A stretch of 35,570 bases of DNA, taken from Odoribacter lunatus. Its GTDB lineage: Bacteria; Bacteroidota; Bacteroidia; Bacteroidales; Marinifilaceae. The stretch is taken from the NCBI RefSeq assembly GCF_943193135.1, contig NZ_CALPCZ010000026.1:1-35570 (forward strand), in the 5' to 3' direction. The notes under the pieces are model-generated. The model worked only from the letters and a program-made list of their open reading frames with translations. It searched no databases and was not told the origin of the DNA. Both the position numbers and the translations under genes were made by a program. Shown piece after piece: positions 17,523 to 26,227 of this stretch (the stretch's first letter is position 1; every line of letters starts with the position of its first letter).

Positions 17523-18338
17523 CTATTTTAACAAATAATATTTTATATAAAGATTTATAAATTGAATTTTACGTGTTTTTATCGTTAAAGACAATACTCT
17601 TTTTAACACTAGAATAAATATTTTAATTCTTCCTACAAGTGTAAACGACTTATAGTGTAATACACTATCACAAAAAATTTTAAAACGATTCACAAGTTTA
17701 ACAGTATCTGTTTCCAAACCTGAAAAATTTTGTTTTGCAATAATATTAATTGCATAAAAATTTTTATTAAAACGACCAAATCGTTCAATAAACTGGAGAT
17801 CACTATAGTCTAACCAAACTTTCTCGTTATATCCACCGCATTGAAGAAATGACTCAAGAGAAACAACCATACCACTATTAATAATCACATATTTTTCTAT
17901 TTCTAAGATTCCAGATCTTAATTTGTTAGATGCTTTTGTGAAGCAAAAATATTTCCTGAGCGGCGAAATGAATTTCCCATTCTCTAATATAATATTAGGT
18001 ACAAAAAGTTTAATATCAGGGAAGTTATCAATATGTGTTATAATAGTTTTTACAAAGTTTTTGGGGAAAATAGTATCTTGATCACAAAATATCATCCATT
18101 GAAAATTGTGTTTTCTTGCAAATATAGATGCTATGTTATACGCTTTACTAATACCATCATTAGATCCATTAAAATTATATATCCAATTATCTTCAATCTC
18201 TCTATCAAAAAGACAACGTTTAGAATTATCAAAGATATACACCCGATTTGTCACATACTTCAATAATGACTTATAGACATTGGTAGAAAAGATATTTTCT
18301 TCGTATATTACAACTACGATTAACACCCGATTATCCAT
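17523..18338 (-). CDS. GT2 glycosyltransferase
   Basis: A 271-residue family 2 glycosyltransferase. The fold is seen in LIVVVIYEENIFSTN, VYIFDNSK, NDGISKAYNIASIFA and the metal motif CDQDT (Asp86, Asp88). A second acidic site follows in GGYNEKVWLDYSDLQFIERF. These features resemble the rhamnosyltransferase branch (RfbF/WbbL), but donor and acceptor cannot be read. It overlaps the polymerase gene by eight bases and is AT-rich. Confidence 0.83.
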   Translation of the reverse strand: MDNRVLIVVVIYEENIFSTNVYKSLLKYVTNRVYIFDNSKRCLFDREIEDNWIYNFNGSNDGISKAYNIASIFARKHNFQWMIFCDQDTIFPKNFVKTIITHIDNFPDIKLFVPNIILENGKFISPLRKYFCFTKASNKLRSGILEIEKYVIINSGMVVSLESFLQCGGYNEKVWLDYSDLQFIERFGRFNKNFYAINIIAKQNFSGLETDTVKLVNRFKIFCDSVLHYKSFTLVGRIKIFILVLKRVLSLTIKTRKIQFINLYIKYYLLK

Positions 18339-19503
18339 CGTCTCTATTAATAAATTTATCTAAGCGATTATCGCCATCACTTTCGATGTCCATCAATTTA
18401 TAGATTAAATAGTTTTGATAAGGATTATATGATTGGCCACCTTTTAATTCAAAGAAAATAGGATTACTTGACCAAAGAGATAAAACATAAATGAATACCA
18501 TTCCCAGAAATCTATTAGAGACACGTCTAAAGGAAAAACACAAGTTTGGTAATAAAATAAAAAGACTAATAATGAAATAATATCTTAACCGTTCAATGAC
18601 ATCTCCTGTATCCCATAAAAATTCAAGCATTATAAGAAAAAATATATAGACGTTTAATAATATTTCTGTATATGAATTCTTTTGAATAAGAATTTTTTTA
18701 CGTCGTAAAAGAATAACAAGAAGAAGTATATATAAAAAGATTTTAGGAGAAACCGTTGATTGTGTTTCTTCAGATTCTAAAGAGTATTTAACAATTTTAT
18801 CTATAAACGGATTATCAAATATTGAAGCAAATTGTAAAATTAAGCTATTAATTAAAGAAATCTGACAGACATATATAAAACAACCCGAAAAAATTAATAT
18901 CCAAATGATAACAGGTTGAGGTCTAAATTTACTTATCCAATATATTGGGATTGTTACTAAAGCTGAAACATGGAATAACGCCGCAGTGAAACAGCATAAC
19001 ATATAATTCTTTATCCTATTTTCTTTAATATATTTAATTGAATATATGAATATCGCAACAGCAATAGCCTGCCTTATGCCACTCATATTCAATGTAAAAT
19101 AAATGTATCCTAGATATAAGAGAAAAAAGAGATAATAATGAAAAGTGTAATATCTAAGATGTTTAAATATAAATATAGCACAAATAACATTAACAAATAA
19201 TACAAGTAGTTGGAACTCTCTTGAAATTGATTTACTAATAGATCCGAGAAACGCAAAACCAGGTTCGACTATAAATCCACTAGTTGCAAAAAAATTCTTT
19301 TTGGATATTACGTCAGTTAAATTATTTATATTTTCATAGCTAAATTTATATAAACGCCAATCAACACCCGTTTCATAAGCTAAACCCGCAATAGTAACGA
19401 AAAGAACAAACAATATATATGTTTCTGTATTACTATTTGGCTTATCATAAATGTGATAAAGGGCACCTAGCAGTAATAACGTTGCAATTAACAAATAGAA
19501 CAT
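18331..19503 (-). CDS. EpsG/Wzy-like polysaccharide polymerase
   Basis: A 390-residue integral membrane protein with about ten hydrophobic segments. It carries the EpsG-type marks GLAYETGVDWRLYKFSYE after the second membrane segment and SGIRQAIAVAIFIYSIKYI in the middle, followed by a large periplasmic loop. Such proteins join repeat units on the periplasmic face in Wzy-dependent capsule assembly. It is the only polymerase candidate in the operon, which fits one per locus. The very low GC is typical of wzy genes. Confidence 0.8.
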   Translation of the reverse strand: MFYLLIATLLLLGALYHIYDKPNSNTETYILFVLFVTIAGLAYETGVDWRLYKFSYENINNLTDVISKKNFFATSGFIVEPGFAFLGSISKSISREFQLLVLFVNVICAIFIFKHLRYYTFHYYLFFLLYLGYIYFTLNMSGIRQAIAVAIFIYSIKYIKENRIKNYMLCCFTAALFHVSALVTIPIYWISKFRPQPVIIWILIFSGCFIYVCQISLINSLILQFASIFDNPFIDKIVKYSLESEETQSTVSPKIFLYILLLVILLRRKKILIQKNSYTEILLNVYIFFLIMLEFLWDTGDVIERLRYYFIISLFILLPNLCFSFRRVSNRFLGMVFIYVLSLWSSNPIFFELKGGQSYNPYQNYLIYKLMDIESDGDNRLDKFINRDDG

Positions 19504-19615
19504 ATTAATTATTGTTTATAATAAATTTGTCAAACTTTAATCTTGATAAATTCAATCTATAAATTACCATACCATTTAATTTACATTATATTAATTAACC
19601 AATCAAAAATATTAA

Positions 19616-20764
19616 CTAGCTATTATATAAAGAGAAAATTTTTCCCATTTGATTTTCCCAGGTGAAGTCTCTAATAGTATCTCGAATTTCTTGGGGAGAT
19701 ATTTTGACGTTTTGGATAAATCTAATCAATTCTTTTATATCTATGGGGGAATCATCTGGAACCTCTTTTAACACGTAAATTTGATTGTCAAAATGATTAT
19801 TTATTTCTGAGTAAATGAATGGTATTCCTCTAGCCGCATATTCAACATTCTTCAGAGATTGTACTTCTAAAATTCCTTTTCTATGACATCCCAAACATCC
19901 TATCGCTAAATTCGCTTTATTAAACAATTTATTTAAGTATTCTCCAGACTTTGTACCATAACAGATAACGTAATCTTCTACTTTTAAGGATTTTGCCAGT
20001 CGTTTGAGCTTTTCATACTCTTCCCCTCCTGGATAACTACCAACGATATGGAATTTAATTACTAAATCATTTTCCCCCTCTTGAAGGTAATTTTTAATTC
20101 CATAAATTATTCTATCATACCCGTGCCAGAAAGATAGGTCTGCCACACCGATAAGGTTAATCTCATTCATAGATGATTCTATTTTCCTTAAAGGAATGGT
20201 CTCCAAGTCGATCGCATTGTTTATAATAAATGTTCTTTTCCCAAATATATAATCGTTATTGGAAAAGGTAACTATTTTATTCACATATGACATAAATTTT
20301 TTCCGAGTGATTCTCTCCTCAATTATCCTATAACTTTTTAATGATGTATAACAAAATTCACCATCATACGGGTATGTCGGAATTTCTAAAAGAATATTGA
20401 TAGAACTGTCATATAACCTTTTAAAAAAATACGCAGAAAATATATTGGAAAACTGGGTATATCTGATATAGACACATTTAATTACATTTTTTTTAGATAT
20501 TAAATAGTTCGCAATAGCCGAATAGCAGTATATCTTTCGAAATTTACAGATTATTCCGCTCCCATATGTGTATATTTTAGAATTTCCGATATAGTAATGG
20601 CTTTCACCTTCACCGTCCATTACAAAACGTCCTAATTGACATCGATAGCCAAGCTTTTCAATAGCCTTAACCTGAGCCAATATTTTTTTACTAATTCCCT
20701 CATCTGGATGGATTTCTTGAAAGATAAGGAAAACAACAGTTTGGATCTTATTACAGTCTTCCAT
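19616..20764 (-). CDS. GT4-family glycosyltransferase
   Basis: A glycosyltransferase of the GT-B fold, 382 residues from the chosen ATG at 20764 (MEDCNKIQTVVFLIF). A longer frame from 20800 adds twelve residues and overlaps the dehydrogenase gene by 50 bases, so I prefer the shorter one. The C-terminal half shows the GT4 plan: INLIGVADLSFWHGYDRIIYGIKNY, FHIVGSYPGGEEYEKLKRLA, and LAIGCLGCHRKGILEVQSLKNVEYAA with the donor-binding glutamate region. The sugar is not known. Confidence 0.83.
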   Translation of the reverse strand: MEDCNKIQTVVFLIFQEIHPDEGISKKILAQVKAIEKLGYRCQLGRFVMDGEGESHYYIGNSKIYTYGSGIICKFRKIYCYSAIANYLISKKNVIKCVYIRYTQFSNIFSAYFFKRLYDSSINILLEIPTYPYDGEFCYTSLKSYRIIEERITRKKFMSYVNKIVTFSNNDYIFGKRTFIINNAIDLETIPLRKIESSMNEINLIGVADLSFWHGYDRIIYGIKNYLQEGENDLVIKFHIVGSYPGGEEYEKLKRLAKSLKVEDYVICYGTKSGEYLNKLFNKANLAIGCLGCHRKGILEVQSLKNVEYAARGIPFIYSEINNHFDNQIYVLKEVPDDSPIDIKELIRFIQNVKISPQEIRDTIRDFTWENQMGKIFSLYNS

Positions 20765-22034
20765 CAATCTGATTTTTATTGAGTGTGGATTTGACATCAT
20801 AGACTACGCCATTCTTTGGGTCAGCAAGAAGCGAACGGATGTCCATTACTTCGAAATCCTTATGCGCTACTGCATGTATCACAACATCATACTTCCCAGC
20901 AAACTTGTTTAAATCATCCTTAACTATATCAATACCATATTCTTCCTTTACATGAGCTATATCAGCCCATAGATCAAAAATAGTAATATTAGACGTATAC
21001 TCTGCAAGTGTGTAATAGATATCTACGACTTTTGTATTACGTATATCCGGACAATTTTCTTTAAATGTGATGCCAAGTATTAAGATTTTGGCATCTTTGA
21101 CCAAAATGCCTTTCTTGTTCATAAGTTTGATAGTCTGGTTTGCGACATAAGCACCCATACCATCATTTAGACGTCGAGCAGCGGACATAATACGTGGTAG
21201 TACGCCATAAACCTGTGCTTTTTGGATTAGATAGTATGGATCTACTGAGATGCAGTGACCTCCAACAAGTCCCGGCGATAATTTGATGAAGTTCCATTTT
21301 GATGAAGCAGCCTCTATAACGTCTTTGGTGTCAATACCCATTGCGTTAAAGATTTTTGCGAGTTCATTCATGAAAGCAATGTTGACATCACGTTGAGAAT
21401 TCTCTATAATTTTTGAGGCTTCAGCAACCTTGATGGATGGTGCCTTGTGTGTTCCGTTTATAAGAACGGAGTTATACACCTTGTCTATAACATCAGCAAT
21501 TTCAGGAGTTGATCCAGAAGTTACTTTCTTGATTTTCTCGACAGTATGGAGTTTGTCTCCGGGATTGATTCGCTCTGGGGAATAACCAGCGAAGAAATCT
21601 TCATTGAATTTAAGCCCGCTAACGCGCTCTATAACAGGAAGACATTCTTCTTCTGTCACACCTGGGTAGACTGTTGATTCGTAAACGACGATATCTCCAG
21701 GCTTGATAACCTTACCTACAGTTTCAGAAGCACCCCATAGTGGCTTTAAATCCGAACGATTATTATTATCCACGGGAGTTGGTACTGCAACAACATAGAA
21801 ATTACAGTCTCGAATTTCATCTATATCAGTTGTGCATCGGAATCCATAATTATCAATAGCATTTTTAAGAAGATCGTTGCTCACTTCAAGAGTGACATCA
21901 TATCCGGCGTTAAGATCGTCCACACGACTTTGGTTCATGTCAAAGCCTATCGTAGGGTATTTAGTAGAAAAGAGTCGCGCCAGGGGCAAGCCGACATAAC
22001 CAAGTCCGATTACACAAATTTTGATATTATCCAT
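20751..22034 (-). CDS. UDP-N-acetylhexosamine 6-dehydrogenase (WbpA/WbpO/TviB-like)
   Basis: A 427-residue nucleotide-sugar dehydrogenase. The NAD site is GLGYVG (10-15); the catalytic cysteine is Cys261 in GGHCISVDPYYL; the C-terminal substrate domain carries LGITFKENCPDIRNTK. The sequence belongs with the enzymes that oxidise UDP-GlcNAc or UDP-GalNAc to the uronic acid (Vi antigen TviB, WbpO) more than with UDP-glucose dehydrogenase. No TviC-type epimerase is next to it. I infer an acidic amino sugar in the polymer. It is less AT-rich than both neighbours. Confidence 0.88.
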   Translation of the reverse strand: MDNIKICVIGLGYVGLPLARLFSTKYPTIGFDMNQSRVDDLNAGYDVTLEVSNDLLKNAIDNYGFRCTTDIDEIRDCNFYVVAVPTPVDNNNRSDLKPLWGASETVGKVIKPGDIVVYESTVYPGVTEEECLPVIERVSGLKFNEDFFAGYSPERINPGDKLHTVEKIKKVTSGSTPEIADVIDKVYNSVLINGTHKAPSIKVAEASKIIENSQRDVNIAFMNELAKIFNAMGIDTKDVIEAASSKWNFIKLSPGLVGGHCISVDPYYLIQKAQVYGVLPRIMSAARRLNDGMGAYVANQTIKLMNKKGILVKDAKILILGITFKENCPDIRNTKVVDIYYTLAEYTSNITIFDLWADIAHVKEEYGIDIVKDDLNKFAGKYDVVIHAVAHKDFEVMDIRSLLADPKNGVVYDVKSTLNKNQIDGRL

Positions 22035-22392
22035 ATGTTATATTTTGATTTAAAACTCAACGATTTATTCTTCCACAAGCGAAATACATACCTGCTCATT
22101 TGATTCTATATGAAAACTCTATTCTAGTTAACTATAACTGCACATATAAATGTACCCAAAAGAATTCCCATAATCTCCCCAAAAAAGGAAATACCAGATG
22201 AATTGTGATATAGCATTAATAATCATTTCACGATAGATAAAATCAACAAGGGAATAAATAAACTGCAAAACCTATTTGGTTTATGAATTTGTTAGTTCCA
22301 ATAGTAGGAATTCTAAGAAACCAATAATCCGCATGAACGACAATAATCATAATATAGCAATGCATCTTAGAAGTTCTATATTAGACTTCATT
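22035..22392. other. Gap inside the polysaccharide operon with a possible decayed gene
   Basis: These 358 bases hold no intact gene. A minus-strand frame of 40 codons at 22243-22365 reads RIPTIGTNKFINQIGFAVYLFPC near its end, faintly like the N-terminus of serine-acetyltransferase-type capsule enzymes. I do not call it. No repeat, RNA gene or clear promoter was seen. Confidence 0.35.
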
Positions 22393-23598
22393 TCAACTAT
22401 TTTTAGGTTTAGCTATATAGTCTTCAAACTGAGTATAAATACGCTCTATCGCTTTTATATTCCATCGATTGGAAATCAAGTCTTTATGAAGTTGAAAATT
22501 ATAATTTGCTTCTGATTCTGAGAGAGGAGAAGCGACTGCTGCTTTAGTTAAATCATCTTCAATGGTATACACAATAAACCCCTTATTCTTAAAATATTGA
22601 TAAAGAATAGAATTTTTGTACAAAAAGACTTTCGCGCCCTTTTCAAAAGCTAAACTGATATTTCCCATTGCTTGTTGACGAAGAGTCCCTATTATAACTG
22701 AGCTGCAAGAATTTATAAGTTCTGAATATTTTCCATATTCAATAAATTCAGTTAATGGTTCATATTTGGTATTGAAATACTTTTTACCATAACTTACCAC
22801 AGTTGATACGTAGTTCTCTTCTCCACCATAGTTTAGGGGCATGATAATCTTATTCTCATTGATATTTCGACTCCTCAATAAGTTCAAGATATCAAGATGA
22901 TTGTTTGTGAAATTTCCAGAGTTACCTAAAAGAATATTGTTACCCTTGGGATAAGAAAACACTCCACTATATTCCAGGGGAGAGTAAACATAGACTGACT
23001 CCTTTGCTTGGAAAAATTTATTCTTTCTCATAAGTTGATATTCCATATCTATTATACCTGAAAAAAAATTAATTCTTTTTAGAGTCTTGTGTAACTTACT
23101 TGTTTGTTTTGTTTGATATATCCCAATTTTTTCCAAATAATCTCTTATGCTAGCTAAAGTATTTTTCAAATTACCTCTTTTTCTTTTCAAAAACTTCATA
23201 TAATACCGCTCCGTCAAAGGAGAATAAATATACGGAACTTCAATAAATGGCTTGTTTATCGGCAATTGATATATATCATACCCCCATGCAACCCACAAAA
23301 TAGGAATGTTATTTTTTATTTCTGGAATAACCTCTATCGGAGCCGACAATAGAGAATGTATTATTATTGCGTTTATCAAGTTTTGATTAACGAATCCGAT
23401 AATTTCATCTGTATAAAGAAGTACAACACGATTGTGATCTTTTATATATTGGAATTTATAGTCCTCTTTATTTTCACCACTCTTTAATGTCAGCACATAG
23501 TAATTAATAACATCTTTTCTTATAGAATCATGGTTTCTTATAACTGTATCCAAGAATTTATCATCTGTAAGAAAATGTAAAATTCGAAGATGTTTCAT
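22393..23598 (-). CDS. GT56-like transferase (TDP-Fuc4NAc:lipid II transferase family, WecF-like)
   Basis: A 401-residue protein of the WecF/GT56 type. Its marks are GNSGNFTNNHLDIL near the middle, IIMPLNYGGEENYV, SVIIGTLRQQAMGNISLAFEKGA and LPINKPFIEVPYIYSPLT. In enterobacterial common antigen synthesis WecF adds 4-acetamido-4,6-dideoxygalactose from a dTDP donor. The same operon encodes a dTDP-4-keto-6-deoxyhexose aminotransferase and an acyltransferase, so a dTDP-4-acylamino-4,6-dideoxyhexose is the likely donor here. The acyl group may differ from acetyl. Confidence 0.82.
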   Translation of the reverse strand: MKHLRILHFLTDDKFLDTVIRNHDSIRKDVINYYVLTLKSGENKEDYKFQYIKDHNRVVLLYTDEIIGFVNQNLINAIIIHSLLSAPIEVIPEIKNNIPILWVAWGYDIYQLPINKPFIEVPYIYSPLTERYYMKFLKRKRGNLKNTLASIRDYLEKIGIYQTKQTSKLHKTLKRINFFSGIIDMEYQLMRKNKFFQAKESVYVYSPLEYSGVFSYPKGNNILLGNSGNFTNNHLDILNLLRSRNINENKIIMPLNYGGEENYVSTVVSYGKKYFNTKYEPLTEFIEYGKYSELINSCSSVIIGTLRQQAMGNISLAFEKGAKVFLYKNSILYQYFKNKGFIVYTIEDDLTKAAVASPLSESEANYNFQLHKDLISNRWNIKAIERIYTQFEDYIAKPKNS

Positions 23599-23705
23599 AT
23601 TGCAAAGATTCTTCTAAAGTCTCCAAGGGAAACACCACTAATGTTCGTTCTTTTTCATATCTTTTGGCTATATAATATAGTAATAAATAGAAAATCCGCT
23701 TGTGG

Positions 23706-23846
23706 CTAGTGAAATAATCCAGAATTTTGAGTGTATGGTGCGTGGTTATATGCTAAAGAATGGATTGCCACACGAGGTTTTATCCTACTGCATTTTTGCC
23801 TGATTTCATCAATCCGCTTTTGAATATTGGCAGGAATCTCACTCAT
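23706..23846 (-). pseudogene. Truncated GT2 glycosyltransferase remnant
   Basis: A 46-codon minus-strand frame starts MSEIPANIQKRIDEIRQK and runs into PRVAIHSLAYNHAPYTQ before a stop. The line VAIHSLAYNHAPY is the classic first beta strand and loop of one group of family 2 glycosyltransferases, where about 250 more residues should follow. The frame ends right after it and nothing of the rest is found downstream. It lies in the gap between the hydrolase and the GT56 gene. Confidence 0.65.
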
Positions 23847-23865
23847 TTTATCTTTCTTTTGTCGG

Positions 23866-24411
23866 CTATATTTTATGACCAGGATAGACTTGTCGATTAG
23901 TCGCTAATTCATCAATTAATTTCAAAGACTCTTCAGCTTGTTTTTTATTGCCTCCTGGCAGATTGGTTACAGTCTTTATTCCCGGGATATAAGAATCTCC
24001 CGTAAAAAGGATTTCTCCTACAACCCAAGTTATACAACTCGGATTGTGTCCCGGAGTGTATATCGCTTTAGCCAATAAGTTATCATCAAGCCTAACATCA
24101 TCATCGTTCTCAACCACAACTATGCTTACCGGATTGCTCAATACAAAAGGCATCTCATAATATAAAGACAAATTCATCTTTGCATTTAAGAGCATCTTTC
24201 TCCCATATTCGTTTGTATAAATCTTTATGTCTGGTTTCAACTCCATCAACTTGTTTAATCCATAAATATGATCGAAATGTGCGTGCGTCAATAAAACTTT
24301 ATCCACCTCTTTGAATCCATCCCATTCATCACCAGGATCGAAAAGTGCATATCCAATTCGGTAGCAAATAGAGGTGAATAAATCATTAATATGCGAAGAT
24401 ACTTTCAACAA
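23866..24411 (-). CDS. Metallo-beta-lactamase-fold hydrolase with a TTG start
   Basis: A 181-residue MBL-fold protein. The zinc ligands are THAHFDH (His43, His45, Asp47, His48), His122 in TPGHN, Asp139 in FTGDS and His179 in YPGHK. No ATG is available: the frame contains the stop codon of the ACP gene at 24421-24423, and only three codons separate that stop from two TTG codons at 24411-24406, so I start at TTG. The residues that follow (LKVSSHINDLFTSICYRIG) match the usual first strands of the family. Next to ACP, KAS III and FkbH genes it may be a thioesterase that edits or releases acyl chains, an inference. Confidence 0.8.
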   Translation of the reverse strand: MLKVSSHINDLFTSICYRIGYALFDPGDEWDGFKEVDKVLLTHAHFDHIYGLNKLMELKPDIKIYTNEYGRKMLLNAKMNLSLYYEMPFVLSNPVSIVVVENDDDVRLDDNLLAKAIYTPGHNPSCITWVVGEILFTGDSYIPGIKTVTNLPGGNKKQAEESLKLIDELATNRQVYPGHKI

Positions 24412-24420
24412 GGGAAAAAC

Positions 24421-24642
24421 TTAATCTATTTTTGATTTCACAATAGACCTAACTGTTTCAAAACTCTTCATCTCAGCAATTTCTTCCGGTTCAAATTCAA
24501 CATCAAATTCTGTTTCAAGTTCAACAATAAGATTGAGATGATGAAGCGAATCCCATTTTTCACAATTATTCTGATTAGTTGCAATGGTTATATCTTGAGT
24601 ATCAAAAACCCGCTGCATTATTTCAATTATTCTTTTATCCAT
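24421..24642 (-). CDS. Acyl carrier protein (second of two in the operon)
   Basis: A 73-residue four-helix acyl carrier protein. The phosphopantetheine attachment serine is Ser32 in KWDSLHHLNLIVELE, a full DSL motif, followed by the acidic helix II typical of ACPs. It starts two bases after the FkbH-like gene ends, and this pairing is what FkbH enzymes need: they load a small acyl unit onto a stand-alone ACP. The hydrolase gene downstream is in the same frame, separated by this gene's single TAA. Confidence 0.9.
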   Translation of the reverse strand: MDKRIIEIMQRVFDTQDITIATNQNNCEKWDSLHHLNLIVELETEFDVEFEPEEIAEMKSFETVRSIVKSKID

Positions 24643-24643
24643 A

Positions 24644-26218
24644 TCAATTTATTGTTATTGTATATAATTCTGAGACCTCAAATTGTTTATTCATTGAAAG
24701 TTGGTAGATCTTGATTCCGTTCTCCTCTGATTGGAGCTGAAAACCTATTTTTTCATAAAATTCAACAACTTGGCCATTTTTTAGAGTCGGTATATAAGTA
24801 GCTTTTATCTCAGTAACTCCTTCACTAAATAGTTTATTCAATATGGTTTTTACGAAAGCTGTTTCGATATCTTTGCCCAAGATGCGGCAACTCAAAAGCA
24901 GACTATCGATATCTGCCGTGTTGCCATCACGCTTGATTATTATCGCACCGGTTATACCATTATCTCCAAATTTGTCCCTAACAGAGATACAATAGACGTA
25001 ATCTCCATTCTCGATAAAGGTATTTATATCAGCCTCTGTATAGCGATAGGTCGTAAGATTAAACTGATTAGTTTTCTGCGTCATCTGAGCAATACGAGGC
25101 ACATTGAATTCATTTGCAGCAATAATGTCAATGCGAATATCAAGACTTTTAATGAAGTCTGTCAAATCTGTAAAACGAGCCTGTTCTAAAACTCTACGAG
25201 CATTAGCCTTGTACTGCTCAGTTTTGTTTTGGTCTTCCGAAGTGAGTCTATATGTCTGAAAATATTCGTCGACCAATTTAAAATAGAAATTCATCAATTC
25301 GTAAGGCCGTTGGGGGAATTCAGGAACAGAAACCATAGGTAGCTGCTGGCGCACAAGTTCTCGTTCGGTTGGATTGTCATCCACAAAAACCATAGAGTCA
25401 AGACCGATATTAAGCTCTTTTGCAAGTTCTCTTATATTATCCGCTTTACTATTCCAATTTATTCGGTATGCTGCAATTTGTTGAGGTCCAATCTTTATAA
25501 AGGGATTTCTTTCCCAAAGTTCTTTCACATCAGCCTCGTTATTCTTGCTACACACAGTAATAATAATGCCTGAATTTGCTAATGCCATCACCCCCTCCTG
25601 AAAATACATAAATGCATTCCCTGGATAATCACCCGACATTTTTATTCCACTGATACCATCCTCTCCAAGAACTCCATCCCACAGAGTATTATCCAAATCC
25701 AAAACAAGACACTTTTTACGAACTTGCGTAAAACTTGCTAACTTTTTACCCCACCACTCTTTAAAATCGGAAACGAGAATCGGATTAATAACCATTTGTG
25801 AAATGAAATAGAATTTCCAATTCATCCAATCTTGGGGTTTATGATGGCTCAGAAATTCACCGAAATCAATCAATCGGACATTGTGGTGTTGCACTGAAAG
25901 TTCAATTGCCTTCTTGTTGATTGCCGCAATCGCCTCTGCTACACGATTATCAGTCTCACAAATATGTAAAGGAAACAGATTTTCAAGAGAAAATATATAA
26001 AACGGTTTAGACGAAGGTATCATTTCACAAATCATAAACAATTTGTCTCCAATACCAGCAATCTCGTCCACCGCTCTCTTCGCATCAAATACGATAGGAG
26101 CATTATAGAACCAAGCATAACAATCAGAGTCTGGCAACACGGAAATGTCCCCATAACCGGAGAATTTTACACTCTCATCAAATAAACTTTCTATTGTATA
26201 ATTGCGAAATACAAACAT
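24644..26218 (-). CDS. FkbH-like HAD-IIIC protein (acyl-ACP loading)
   Basis: A 524-residue protein. Residues 1-165 are an N-terminal extension of the type often found in FkbH-like proteins. The HAD phosphatase core starts with LVLDLDNTLWDG (DxDxT at 174-178) and has ITVCSKN and VFVDDNPTERE. The C-terminal GNAT-like domain holds SCRILGKDIE with Cys444, the proposed acyl-transfer cysteine. Known FkbH enzymes in polyketide pathways take 1,3-bisphosphoglycerate, remove the phosphate and place a glyceryl unit on an ACP. Here it precedes an ACP gene by one base. I infer that it supplies a hydroxylated starter for a sugar acyl group. Confidence 0.88.
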   Translation of the reverse strand: MFVFRNYTIESLFDESVKFSGYGDISVLPDSDCYAWFYNAPIVFDAKRAVDEIAGIGDKLFMICEMIPSSKPFYIFSLENLFPLHICETDNRVAEAIAAINKKAIELSVQHHNVRLIDFGEFLSHHKPQDWMNWKFYFISQMVINPILVSDFKEWWGKKLASFTQVRKKCLVLDLDNTLWDGVLGEDGISGIKMSGDYPGNAFMYFQEGVMALANSGIIITVCSKNNEADVKELWERNPFIKIGPQQIAAYRINWNSKADNIRELAKELNIGLDSMVFVDDNPTERELVRQQLPMVSVPEFPQRPYELMNFYFKLVDEYFQTYRLTSEDQNKTEQYKANARRVLEQARFTDLTDFIKSLDIRIDIIAANEFNVPRIAQMTQKTNQFNLTTYRYTEADINTFIENGDYVYCISVRDKFGDNGITGAIIIKRDGNTADIDSLLLSCRILGKDIETAFVKTILNKLFSEGVTEIKATYIPTLKNGQVVEFYEKIGFQLQSEENGIKIYQLSMNKQFEVSELYTITIN

Positions 26219-26227
26219 ACGAATGAT

